Assembly (NCBI GenBank): GCA_019426215.1
Contig: CM033392.1
Span: 34,454,814-34,518,813 of the forward strand
Reading direction: 5' to 3'
DNA: 64,000 nt
Source of the DNA: Buddleja alternifolia
Lineage: Eukaryota > Streptophyta > Magnoliopsida > Lamiales > Scrophulariaceae
Both the position numbers and the translations under genes were made by a program. The notes under the pieces are model-generated. The model worked only from the letters and a program-made list of their open reading frames with translations. It had not been told where the DNA came from and searched no databases. This document shows, piece by piece, positions 22,486 through 33,856 of this stretch (its first letter is position 1; every line of letters begins with the position of its first letter).

Positions 22486-23571
22486 ATGCACTCCAAACAA
22501 GTCTGGACTCTGGTAGATCATCCCGATGGCATTGCACCTATAGGGAGCAAGTGGATCTACAAGAGAAAGGTTGTAGAGGATGGAAACGTTGACACATACA
22601 AGGCAAGGCTTGTGGGAAAAGGTTATAGTCAAAAGGAAGGAATTGACTACCCAAAGACCTTTTCTCCTATGGTAATGATCAAGTCTATTAGAATTCTACT
22701 AGCTATAGCTACACACTTAGACTATGAGATATGGCAGATGGATGTAAAGACGGCTTTTCTAAATGGATTCTTCTAAGAGGACATCTATATGGAGAAGCCT
22801 AAAGGCTTTACATCTGGGTCAGATACCCATAAGGTTTGCAAACTTAAATGATCAATTTATGGACTTAAGCAAGCTTCTAGGAGTTGGAACCTATGTTTTG
22901 ACGAAGTTGTCAAAGGATTTGACTTTGTCAAGAATGAAGATGAGCCATGTGTTTACAAAAAGGTGAGTGGGAGCAAAATCACTTTCCTTGTCTTATATGT
23001 GGATGACATTCTACTCATAGGAAATGATGTAGGAATGCTCACATCAATCAAAAGATGGCTTTCAAATACATTCTCTATGAAAGACATGGAAGAAGCGATC
23101 TATATTCTAGGAATTCGAATCTATAGAGATAGAACAAATAGAATGATAGGACTTTCCCAAGCCATTTACTTAGAGAAGGTCCAAAAGAGATTTAAGATGG
23201 AAGATTCTAAGAAAGGTTTCTTGCCCATGAGACATGGGGTGCACCCTTCAAAGTCTATGTCTCCTCAAAGTGAGGAAGATATGAGAGAAATGAGTATGGT
23301 GCCCTATGCGTCTGCGGTGGGTAGTCTAATGTACGCCATGTTATGTACACGGCCAAACATAGCCTACGCGATAAGCATGGTAAGTCGTTTTCAGGCTAAC
23401 TTGGGAAGAGAACATTGGACTCTTGTCAAAAATATCATCAAGTATCTGAAGAGAACTAAGGATATGGTCCCAACATATAGACATGGAGATTTAAAGGTGG
23501 ATGGATATACTGACTCAGATTTCCAATCTGATGTAGATGATTGCAAAACCACTTCAAGTCTTTTTCCATGA
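22486..23571 (+). pseudogene. copia A reverse transcriptase and start of RNase H
   Basis: The RT starts with a typical KQVWTLVDHPDG segment and keeps GSKWIYKRK, KARLVGKGY and MDVKTAFLNG (22486-22776). The frame is broken around 22777-22965. The YVDD catalytic motif is intact (LYVDDILLIGND, near 23000), and the frame 22963-23571 continues through the RT/RNase H linker (SAVGSLMYAMLCTRPNIAY) to the first RNase H strand (YTDSDFQSD). It stops about 25 residues short of the TEAEY segment, where an LTR fragment of another element begins. The closest relative in the window is fragment D at 7972-8578. Confidence 0.85.
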
Positions 23572-23575
23572 TTTT

Positions 23576-24555
23576 TCTTTTGCACTTCCTTTAAGCACGA
23601 CTCGTTAGGTTCGTCTCAAAAGGCAATTGGGAGAAAACCAAAAGGATGTGAGTAACACCAAGCCAGTCAGATGACTCACATTGTATGCCAATTGAGAATG
23701 AATGAATAAGATCATTCCAAACCATATACGCTGTGAATAACGTACGAGTATAAACCTTTTATTCTTATATCCCAGTCAAGAGAGAGTCATGGTTTTAGTC
23801 AAACTCACATGACTTGACCATATGGTTAGCTAATAATGAGTCGAGGCCCTTTTGTGCTTTGGCCAAAGACTTTTAACCTCAATCATTCATGACTGCATAG
23901 GATATTTAGCTCATTCACTTAGGAGAGAATAAATCTCATTTTGCTAATCAGTTAACAATGCTACTTGCCCATCAAGTCGCACTTCAACGTCGATCCCACC
24001 AAAAGGTGATTTGGATCTAACTACTCTAATGACAGACTTGATGTCACAAGTACATCTTCAACTCGATTCCTCAGGTCTAAGGTTCACGCGTACCTATCAT
24101 AACTTATCAGTTTCATCATTGACTGTCAGTGAGTAAATCCCCATATGACGAAACCGGTGCGAGCCGTGTTTGAACATATTAGTCCAACTGATATATCCAT
24201 GACATAAGTTTCCACTATCATTCCCATAGTGTTCGAATAGCACTTTCTCTGTCGAAACTTATATCATGCAAGTCCTTGTTCTGTATTGGTGTCCAGTCAA
24301 ATACTTTCTTAGACTTGCGAACCCTATTTAGAGAATAAAGATCAAACCCTTATAATGTCATTCTTCCTATCCCATAGGAAGTAGAAGGTTTGCCTTATTC
24401 TCAAGGACTTTACGTTGTTTATTAACACCTTACAAATGCCTATAAGAAAACAACAAGATAATGCCTTACATATACTAAAAAGATATTGTTTTGTTACAAG
24501 TCAATGACCTATAAATCTATCCTCTTTATGGCATTTGAGGGCATACACTCTAACA
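23576..24555 (-). mobile_element. Truncated copia LTR (possible 3' LTR of element B)
   Basis: The right end, ctctaaca, is a normal LTR terminus (element-sense TGTTAGAGTGTATGCCC). The body aligns with the right part of the LTR at 42126-43780, from about its position 42800 onward. The left 650 or so bases are missing. No polypurine tract follows the terminus, so it may have lost flanking sequence or belong to a separate copy. Confidence 0.7.
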
Positions 24556-24674
24556 AATACATGAGTCCAAAATACATAGCATTAAGCACCAGGCCCAACT
24601 CAGCAGAAAGCCGTGTAACCAGTTGCATAGTGCTGAGCCAACCCAGTACTTTGCTTTTGGTGCACTGGGCCAGA
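24556..24674. other. Sequence left of the LARD insertion, with target site
   Basis: Noncoding, with gggcc and gcccaa words that recur on the far side of the insertion (41204-41340), showing that the two were contiguous before insertion. The last five bases, 24670-24674 (CCAGA), are the target duplication. Confidence 0.6.
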
Positions 24675-25211
24675 TGATATATGTTATTTTTACACTAGTT
24701 TCCCCCCGTTTATCGACTTAGTTTTGATTGTTTCCTTGATAATTTGATCACATATGATACTTTGACCCTTGTTTTCTCATATTTTATAGAATAACATAAC
24801 ATTTGGAGGAAAAGAACAAGGATTGAAGGTAAATCATGCATAAAGATACAAACTGTCTGCGCAGTGCTAGCGTTTATGGAATAGATTTCTCTACCCATGT
24901 CCAAATTACACACTTCGTATACCAATGGAAAGATAAGAGGCAAAGGTACATTTCTTATGTTGAAGACAAAGATCCGATATGTAGGGAAGGAAGTGAAAAC
25001 GTCATCAGAAGAGACGTCTTACGACGGAGTTTTCTCATTCAGTAACTTGTGAGACACTTTTATCCCATATAACGTTTGATTTAGGCCTTGGTGTCTGTTT
25101 GAGAGTTGTAGATCTTTGTTTGAGGATTCTATAGCAACTTGAATAAGCTTATTCCGACATCGGTAGAGAAAGTTATGCAAATGTTATCAAAATTGGTCAG
25201 AGGCAGAAATT

Positions 25212-25302
25212 GAACGCCGCGGCGTTCACCATCCAACGCCGCGGCGTTCGAGACAGAATGGTGACCACCGCGGCTTTGAACAAGCGAACGCCGTGGCATT
25301 CG
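25212..25302. repeat. GC-rich palindrome cluster in the LARD 5' LTR
   Basis: Perfect palindromes GAACGCCGCGGCGTTC (25212-25227) and AACGCCGCGGCGTT (25235-25248) are followed by two decayed versions, accaccgcggctttga (near 25265) and cgaacgccgtggcattcg (25285-25302). Each contains CCGCGG or a one-base variant. The 3' LTR has two copies only (40191-40230). Confidence 0.9.
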
Positions 25303-25316
25303 AGGCAGCGGGTTGG

Positions 25317-25330
25317 TCTATAAATACCCC
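25317..25330 (+). promoter_or_regulatory. TATA box of the LARD 5' LTR
   Basis: tctataaatacccc lies 15 bases after the last GC palindrome; the same arrangement is found at 40246 in the 3' LTR. Confidence 0.7.
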
Positions 25331-26276
25331 TTTTAGCCATTTTTTACCCTAACTCACCTTGGATAGCAGCTGCCACACGAAAATAGAGAGAGAGAGAGCT
25401 TGGGAGAGAAGATTGAAGGTCAAAACATGGAGAATTCAACAAGGAATCCACATCTCTACAAGAATTAGGGAGTTTTTACATCTTTATTTCTTGAATTTGT
25501 TCAAACCTCTTATGGCTTGTATGATTTATAATTGCACTTTTAACATAAATATGAGCTAAACTTGTTTGATTGAGGCCATGGATAGGCCATTTATGTTATT
25601 TTGATTGTTGATTTGTTGGTTTTTATTGGATTGATTTTGGTTTTAGCTATGTATGTATTCAATATTTGATCTCAATGCTACATTTGCTTGATCACCAAGT
25701 GTTTGATAAAATGCCTAGCTTAGAGATCGAGAGATAATAACCTAGGGAAGATATAAACATTGAATACCCTATAGTTAAACCGACTAGAGATAGACTCGGT
25801 TTCTTTAGGTGGCTTTCCATTCACGTGGGGAATTCCTAGACCTTAAATGCATCTTTGTTAAGACGGGTTTTCATATAGAGATATATAGGAAATCGTTAAC
25901 TAAGGTAGGGTTGCTATGCCAAGAGATTGGGTAGTACGTATGTTAGGGAATTTCGCCTTGGCTAAATCCATCTAATAATCTAATAGAACCTTAATCACAA
26001 TCGAAATACATAAATGGTTGAACCATGTGCCTTAATCGCTTCTCTTCTATCGTTTCTTCCACTTATTTGGTTATATCTCATTTTAGTGCTTAACTTAGTT
26101 AAATTAGTTTAAATCAAACCTTTTATCGACCGATCTAACTTAGAATTGGGTAATACAGTAGTCTTGGTACTTAGATTATAGTTGTCCCTGCGGATACGAT
26201 AACCCCGGACTTGAACATCCACTTTACTACTTACACGATCTAGTTCTCTTGCTAGGATTTTGTCGTGTCAAGTTTT

Positions 26277-26295
26277 TGGCGCCGTTTCCGGGGAC
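26277..26295 (+). other. Primer binding site of the LARD, tRNA-Asp type
   Basis: TGGCGCCGTTTCCGGGGAC starts 7 bases after the LTR. It differs at one base (T for G in GTTGCC) from the complement of the plant tRNA-Asp 3' end; the Athila inside the element has the perfect version at 37578-37595. Confidence 0.85.
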
Positions 26296-26384
26296 AACTA
26301 TGGTATCTAATATCGAGATTCTCTTATTCATTCTGAGATTAGCTCATTTTCTTTTAATTTTGTTTATTTTTAATTTTTGAAGAT

Positions 26385-27539
26385 ATGAGTGCTTATAACT
26401 TTCAATGGCCATGTCAGGATATGGATTCATAAATCACCACCTCAAGCTCAATGCAAATGGAATCCTATGAGCCCTCCTACCATCCTGGTTGGATAAATCA
26501 CCCAAGCTCAACATGTCAAAATAACATGATACAACCCGGTTGGATAAATCATCCAAGCTCAACATGGAGTTACAACAATGATGCAATGATACTTTCATCG
26601 GGGTTTGACCATGCCGGTAGCCTTCCTTACCAACAACATGATAGTTTTCATCAACAAGAGCTAGAGACGAGGTCTAAAATTGAGGCCTTGGGGAATGAAT
26701 TTAGTGTATGGGTACAAGCTAGCATAAAGGAGGCAGAAGCAAGTTTCGAGGAGTCGGAAGCTCGAAGAAAGGAGTCAGAAGCTTGTAGCAAAGAAGTGGT
26801 AAGATTAGTAAATCAAGCAGTCAACTTATGGAAGGAGAGAGCGCCTTGCACCATGGAGAGTAGCCACAAAGATAATGAGGCATCCCTCAATATAGAAGTT
26901 GATCAAGGTTTTGATTTAGAACTATAATGTCTACATCCTATCACTGAAGAAGAACCACCTCCCGAATCCATGTGTGTCAAAATAGAGGCAAAAACAACTG
27001 AGCATACACGAATGAAGAAAGAGATTTTTAAATCCATTTCACGACATGGCCAAAAAAGAACATTAGAAATCTTCAAGAACCCAATGCCACCTACCATCAT
27101 ATCCCTTGAATTCTTAAGGGAATCCATCAATCAACGGAGGGATATAGTGGAAGATGGTCAAGTCAAAGTATGCAACTTCAATGATTCATACGAGACATAC
27201 ACCATGAAATCAAGTGATACTACGGATGAGAATAACAAAATCATAGGGTATATAAATCACTTGGAGATTTCACCATTGAGGTTGCCAACGACAAGACTAG
27301 GGGAGTTTGAGACAGTCACACACCAATTGTATCCATCAATTGATGATCCCCCTCCTCTAGAATTTACACTTTACTCTTTGCATTTCAATTACATATTTAT
27401 AGAAGAGAATTTGTGCTCACTTTTGATTATTCCAGGTTTTATGATAAAGATTGGAGGGGATATGCCATTACGCAATTGGAAAAAGCATAAGAAAACTCGT
27501 CCCTACAAAGTTGGCATTGCTCCTTACAATCCACCGTGA
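26385..27539 (+). pseudogene. LARD orphan ORF with Athila-gag-like repeats
   Basis: This is a single frame of about 384 codons from ATG 26385 to TGA 27537-27539, broken by at least two in-frame stops: one shortly after the start (about residue 16) and TAA at 26925-26927. Near the N-terminus the motif HPGWINHPSST occurs (about 26476) and then again (about 26536). PGWxNHPxxxW is known from Athila gag proteins. A glutamate-rich, coiled-coil-like stretch follows (EASFEESEARRKESEA), then a basic, hydrophilic region ending with WKKHKKTRPYKVGIAPYNPP. No zinc knuckle, protease or polymerase is seen. It may be a derived gag that packages the element's own RNA while enzymes come from Athila, but that is inference. 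It is the only coding region of the element and lies directly behind the leader. Confidence 0.7.
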
Positions 27540-27573
27540 GCAATCCAAGGAGTTGAGCTAATCACTATAAACA

Positions 27574-27601
27574 AGCGCTTCTTGGGAGGCAACCCAAGTT
27601 T
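27574..27601 (+). other. Conserved post-ORF hairpin shared with Athila
   Basis: The segment starts agcgcttcttggg and contains the stem CTTGGG-aggcaa-CCCAAG, 35 bases after the ORF stop. The same segment lies just after the pol stop of the nested Athila (32010-32036, minus strand). Confidence 0.75.
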
Positions 27602-28958
27602 CTTTTATTGCTTTGTTTCCTTTCTTTTGTGCCTTCGTTTTGTTTTCTTCCCCCTTGACTCGATTTGATATGGTTTCCTTTGAGTTTTCTCTCGTTCAGG
27701 TTTTGATCACAGTTTGATCCTGGGATATGAGCCCACCACCATGCTCCCCCCCGTTTCTCTCCATTTCAGGGTTGTATCGCTTATCCCTCTTACCTTGCAT
27801 TTATTTCATGAACATTGAGGACAATGTTTAATTTAAGTTTGGGGGTACAACCTTGTTGATATAGAATTCATGAATTGGTGCACCCTTGCATGAGAGCATA
27901 ATGCGTTTGAATATCTCTACTCTCTCAAAGTCAAAGTCCCTTATCTATGGTCAACATGTCATATGTTGTGACTTGAAAGCCCTTTTTAGTCATGCTTATG
28001 CAATTTTTTTGAGGATTTAAAACGTTGGACTTTCAATTTTGTTGACTATGAAGTGTGTATTAATGTTGTGAAGTCATAAAATGATTTAGGCCATCTTTCA
28101 TTGTTGTTAGCCTTACATTTTGGCCTTCTCTATATTGCATAATCTCTAGACCTTGATTTGAGCCGTATTGGTAAGAATGGAGTGTGCTATGCACACTAGA
28201 AACCACCATTCGTCTTTCTTTCATAAGCCATGACAACCACCTTCTAGCCTAAAAGAAAAACAATGTCTTGCACCCAATCAAGAGAGTTTAGAACTTCATA
28301 TCATTTGACTTGAATATGGGTAGTCACCTTGTTTTGATTTGAATGAATATGAGTTAGATAGTGATGTTTTGGCTATGTTGGGATTTTTGAGGTTTGAAGT
28401 ATTATGTAAAAAAGGGGATGAAATGAAAACTTGAGCAATGGGCTAAATAGTCGAGAGAGAGATATATATATATGGAAAAAAAAATTGTGCTCTCGACTAG
28501 GCTTGAATCTTGGCACTCAATTGGATCATTTGGCTTGGAATTCTGTGTACAACCCAATATGAAAAGAAACAAGTTTGGAGGTTGCCAAAGAGAGTGAAAA
28601 AGGGATAAGTGATAAGTTGTGAAAGTTTTTGTAGTCAATTTGCGATTTTAGATTGATGATTTTGAGTTGTAGGCTCTCCTGACTTAGTCACTTTATCCAC
28701 ATCTTCCGGTCCTAGCCATCACCTAGCCTTACGTTACAAGCCGGAAAGACCTTTTGATTGTGACTTTTGCACTTTATACACACCGATGGGTTAACGAATG
28801 TTGAATTGTTTCAATGTCTTTACTTTCCAATTGATTTGCATAATCTTGTCTAAAGTGTGCTCTTGACATGAACATGGGCGTGGGAGTTCATGATATAGGG
28901 ATGGAAACTAAGATTTTGTGAGGTTTTCAAATTGTTGAATGTTCAAAGAATTGTGTAG
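27602..28958 (+). other. LARD 3' noncoding region (left part)
   Basis: No coding potential is seen. It contains the taagtttgggggta motif near 27835, a decayed polypurine-like signal, and the usual long noncoding stretch before the 3' LTR. The stretch is cut at 28963 by the Athila insertion and continues at 39527-39653. Confidence 0.6.
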
Positions 28959-28963
28959 CTTTT

Positions 28964-30883
28964 TGACACGCTAAAAGCTAACGTGCTATTGTAGCAAGTG
29001 CACTAGTCGTGTGTAGTAATAAGTGTGGACGAAAAGTCCGGGTTGTCGAACCACGGAGACTTGAATTCTAGTTTAAGATTTGTAATGAAGTGAATAAACA
29101 AAGTAAGAATAAATTCAAATAAAATTTGTAAAGAACAAGAACAAAGATGAGCAAGTGATTTAAAACCAATTATAAAGGGAGACTAAGGCACATGCTAGGT
29201 TCAAATTGATCAAATATACTTATAAAGGTTCTTGTTGAAGGATTACACTTATATTGTTATGGTGAGAGCTCCGAGGGTAGAGAATAACCGATGTCTCGCG
29301 TATAAACTCCTATGCTTAGATCGTGATTTCCCAAATATTCCTATCCAGAAATCTAACCACTAAACATGCATTAACGTACTAGAGTTCACTCGATTAGAAT
29401 CGAACAACTTCACCCGGGAATCTTTACCTATGTCTAGGGCAATTCATCATTAGTTGCGGGTCATGATGTGAATTTCTTGCACCCTAAGTTAATTTTCTCC
29501 CGAAATATCAACCTAGGCATAAGATTCTAACATATAGTGATCAAGTATATGCAAGATAGGTAAAAACACAAATTCACATCACATAACAATATAAGTATAA
29601 CCTCTACAATCATCTATTATAAGCATATATCACAATTTGACCTTACATGGCCTTAGTCTTATGAATTTAGTTCATGATAGTTATTATGAAAAACAATAAT
29701 GAATAAATACACATGTTCATAGACATGAATGAAATGAAAAGGCTATAAAAACTCCCTCTAATGTGATAGATGAGATGGCCCCTTGATTGGAGCTTCAATT
29801 CCTAGCTTTCTCCTCTTAGAATGATGAAGAATGGTGATGAATGGTGGAGAAATCAGATTAGGGGCTGCCCTCCTCTCCTCCAAGAATCTGAAATTGATAG
29901 TGAATGATGAAGAGTATGGGTTCCCCCTCCTTTTATAGCCAAAAATTCCACTAAAGTATGCATTAAGAATTCCCATTAAAGTTCCCCAATGAGAATTCCA
30001 CCTAAGGTGATGCTTAAAGTTTGGCTTTTAAGATTCCAACCAGCTAAAAAATGTTGAACTTTCGGCCATTAAGAATTCCACCAAGCATAACCATGTGAAA
30101 ACTTCAACAAAACACATGCATGCTGCCATTTTCTTGCTTTCCAGTGCAGTCTTAGTATTTTCCTCATAAAGTTCTCCACAGATCTCCAAATTGGATGATT
30201 CAAGTCCCCATGTTCAGATACAACATAGATCGACAACGTTCCAGAAGGACATTTTGTCCAATTCGGTCTCTAAGTATACCTAAATTACGTTTCAACATGG
30301 AGGTTGTTTCTGATTTGGCGCCCATAAAGTAAATCTACCAAGAAACACACTTATGACAACCCCTCAACACATGTGCTGAATTATGGCCAAAAGTGATTCT
30401 TACCCATCATATAATGCTGGAATTTAGGCTGAAAAAGGAGTAACATTCGGACTATCCATGCCTAGGCATGACTAGGAGGGCGCTGGGGCGTATCCTGGCA
30501 CATGTACTTCTCTGTTCGGCGCAGCAATCGTATTTCCTTCACAATTATCTCTATAGACCTCCGATTTGGATGTTTCAAGTTCCCATTTGAAGCTAAGACA
30601 TTCATCTAAAACTTTGTAGATGGAAAATTTGTCTAAGTCGGTCTCGAAATGTACGGAATTATCGCTCGAATGTGGTAGGAGATGCATAAACCGCCTAGGT
30701 GTTGTAAAACATGCTTGAACTTGTTTTGTACATCGTTTTTCTTCCCTTTTCTTCATGTATTCTCATTTATTACCTGTATTCACTTAACACACCTATTAAA
30801 TGCAAATGTGACATGATTTAAGCAATAAGTGAATCCAAATCATAAGAATTACGGTCTTAAAAACACGTAAAAACACCTCTTAT
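28964..30883 (-). mobile_element. 3' LTR of the Athila element
   Basis: Plus-strand left end TGACACGC. At the right end, the position that in the other LTR reads TATCA here reads TATAG, so the element-sense start TG is lost. No polypurine tract is visible next to it. A TATA box (GGCTATAAAAGG on the minus strand) is at about 29940-29925. ORFs at 29976-29758 and 30756-30472 recur in the other LTR and are chance. Confidence 0.9.
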
Positions 30884-32074
30884 AGAAAGGCACAAGAATT
30901 ATAGAAAATTTCATAGCCATTTAAATTTCATTATCTCAAATATTCAACATTCAATTCATATGGAATTTCCATTAAACTTCATTAAGGCTAGATCATGTGC
31001 AATGTTTTATTCCATTAGGCTTTCTATGACACCCATGTAACAAGTTTTAAATCAATGACTCCCAAACTAGATAATTTTAGGGCATTAAGTGTAGAGACAC
31101 TCCTAAGGATTTAATCACTTGAGTATCAAAGGCCACGAAATAAAACTAGATCTTTTAAACAATTCACTTCTTTTGGCTTGAGCATAGCTCAAATTAGCAT
31201 AATAGTACAGTATATAGGCATGAAACTTTTCACCTCCGGTACGTATTAGCCTGACCACTTTTGGTCATACCAAAATTCAACCTTTTCAATTCATTGTTAG
31301 CATATAAAATTACTACTCAACTTATAACCTTATGAGAAATCTAAGTTAATATTTCTAGGAATAATTCCTTAAGTGTTTCAAGATGGTTATCCTCTCAACT
31401 CCTCTACCTTCGATTTAAGTGCATTGTGAATAATCTAAAGAATCAATTCTAGTCTAAGGTCTCCACGAGCAATTTCAAAGATATATATATTCCATTAAAT
31501 TCAGATTATTTCAAGAATTCATGCCATTTTTCCAAGTCAATCAATTTCAATGCATCAATTGGAAGGACTAAAAATTTTTCATGCTTGATTTTCTCAACAA
31601 AGAAGCATATAAACATGATATCGAACACACTTTCCCCAAATTCAAGTTAAAAATTAGGATTGCATTTTCAATATTCAAAATAGATACTCTTCTACCCCCA
31701 AACTTAAATCCAACATTGTCCCCAATGTTGTTACAACATGCATACACAAAGGTAAAAGAACACTTACAACCAAGGATATTGAAGAACATCCTTAAGCTTC
31801 CAATGCATCCTTACAAAGTTTCTCCTCTTATCGAGTAAAATAAGAATCTCTAAAGGTGGGGTCCAAATGTGCATCATATCTAACACTTCAACTTTTTAAA
31901 CCATCAAGCATAAGAAAAACATATATGCCCAAAGTGCATGTTTGAACACAATAAAAAGAAACAAACTAAACAAAACAAAAACGAAAGCAAAAAGAAAAGA
32001 AAACTTACAAACTTGGGTTGCCTCCCAAGAAGCGCTAGTTTAGAGTCGGTAGCTCGACTTGAAATAAAGAATCG
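30884..32074 (-). other. 3' untranslated region of the Athila element
   Basis: The stretch between the pol stop and the 3' LTR is A/T-rich. It contains the conserved hairpin at 32010-32036 and, on the minus strand, a taagtttgggggtag motif near 31705-31690. The longest ORFs (31581-31838 plus, 31789-31568 minus) are unrelated to any family I know. An env-like gene would be expected here in complete Athila elements, and I see none. Confidence 0.65.
32010..32036 (-). other. Conserved post-ORF hairpin of Athila
   Basis: On the minus strand it reads agcgcttcttggg followed by aggcaacccaagtt, with stem CTTGGG/CCCAAG, 39 bases beyond the pol stop. It is the same segment as at 27574-27601 in the LARD. 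Confidence 0.75.
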
Positions 32075-33856
32075 CTAAAGATCCTGGAGGGGAATGGTCA
32101 CTTTATCCCTCGACCCGTCAATCCCAATGTAATGCTTTAACCTTTGGGCGTTTGTCATGAAGTTTTGTCCATTATCCGTTATAAGTTCAATGGCACCAGA
32201 AGCATACACACGAGATACAACAAATGGTCCCGACCATTTTGACTTGAGCTTCCCGGGAAAAAGTCGAAGGCGAGAATTGTACAGTAAAACCTTATCTCCT
32301 TCATGAAATTTTCGGGGAATAATACGCTTATCATGCCATGTTTTCGTTTGCTCCTTGTAAAGTTTGGCGTTCTCATACGCTTGATGGCGCCATTCCTCAA
32401 GTTCGTGTAATTGGAGTAATCGCTTGGTACCTACGAGTTGAGAATCAAAATTTAGAAATTTAATAGCCCAAAAAGCGCGATGTTCGAGCTCAACCGGTAA
32501 GTGACATGCTTTTCCAAAGACAAGGCGATATGGGGACATGCCAATCGGAGTTTTAAACACGGTTTTATATGCCCACAATGCGTCATCTAGTTTAAGGGAC
32601 CAATCTTTTCTAGATGCGTTAACCGTTTTTTCAAGAATGCGTTTAATCTCCCGATTCGACACCTCCACTTGACCACTCGTTTGAGGATGATATGGGGTTG
32701 AGATTTTATGCCGTACCCCGTACTTGTTCAGTAAGTGCTTGAATTGTTTGTTACAAAAATGGGTGCCCCCGTCACTAACGATTGCTCTAGGAGTTCCAAA
32801 ACGAGTGAAAATCCTTTTTTTTAAAAATCGAGTAACCACCCGAGCATCATTAGTTGGTAAAGCCTCAGCTTCGACCCATTTGGAGACATAGTCGACCGCA
32901 ACAAGAATATACTTATTGGAACAAGAACTAAGGAAGGGTCCCATAAAATCAATACCCCATACATCAAATAGTTCACATTCAAACATGTTATTCAATGGCA
33001 TTTCGTGTCTTTTAGAGATGTTACCTGTTCGTTGACACCTATCACAAGATTGAACATACAAGAATGCATCTTTAGAAAGAGTAGGCCAAAAGAAACCTGA
33101 TTGAAGCACTTTAGCCACTGTTTTAGAGGGTCCAAAGTGACCACCTACCGACATATCATGACAATGGGCGAGAATTGATGCTATTTCCTCCTCGGGGATA
33201 CATCGTCGAATGAGGCCATCTGCACAAATCTTAAATAGATATGGTTCGTCCCACAAATATCGCTTCACATCAAATAAGAATTTCTTCTTTTGATGATAAG
33301 TGATATCCGGAGGAAGAACTCCCGTGACAAGATAATTTGCATAATTGGCATACCAAGGAGCATCATTATGAAGTATAGCATACAATTGCTCATCGGGAAA
33401 CTCCTCACAAATAGGTATATCAAACACACACTCAGGGTTAGGAATCTCTATCCTAGACAAGTGGTCGGCAACAACATTTTCTACTCCTTTCTTATCCTTA
33501 ATTTCTATGTCAAATTCTTGAAGAAGTAAAATCCACCTAATGAGTCTAGGTTTGGCATCCTTTTTGGCAAGCAAGTGTTTTAATGCGGAGTGATCAGTGT
33601 ACACAATTACTTTATTCAAAATGAGATAAGCATGGAACTTGTCAAATGCAAATACTATGGCTAGTAATTCTTTTTCCGTGGTTGCGTAATTCATTTGTGC
33701 ATCATTTAAAGTCTTACTAGCATAGTAGATGGTTTGAAATACCTTATCCTTCCTTTGGCCAAGGACCGCACCCACCGCGGTGTCACTAGCATCACACATC
33801 AATTCGAAGGGCAAACTCCAATCGGGAGGTGCCATGATGGGAGCGGATATCAATAG
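32075..33856 (-). pseudogene. Athila pol, 3' part: RNase H and integrase
   Basis: This 592-codon frame continues the same phase as the upstream pol frame after a TAG at 33859-33857; its apparent start is a TTG, so it is not a separate gene. RNase H begins at about residue 18 with [16 protein letters not shown] and includes the TEKELLA helix and the YTDHSALK strand. Integrase follows: the zinc-binding HHCC segment ([13 protein letters not shown] to CDRCQRTG) at about residues 230-275, then a DDE core with [17 protein letters not shown] and a glutamate in [12 protein letters not shown]. The C-terminal segment has the usual [20 protein letters not shown]. All catalytic positions visible to me are present. 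Role: removal of the RNA strand during reverse transcription, and insertion of the cDNA into the genome. Confidence 0.9.

Larger units (their letters stand above)
24675..26270 (+). mobile_element. 5' LTR of the LARD
   Basis: It begins TGATATATG and ends TGTCA. U3 carries four GC-rich palindromic words (25212-25302) directly upstream of a TATA box (25317). Downstream is a GA-rich tract near 25385. It has 51 bases that the 3' LTR lacks, all within the palindrome cluster. Small ORFs inside (24943-24710 minus, 24836-25045) are chance. Confidence 0.95.

Noticed and set aside
30472..30756. 94-codon minus-strand ORF present twice (also 39108-39392)
   Set aside because: Both copies are in the Athila LTRs, so the duplication reflects the LTR pair; no domain or start signal supports a protein.
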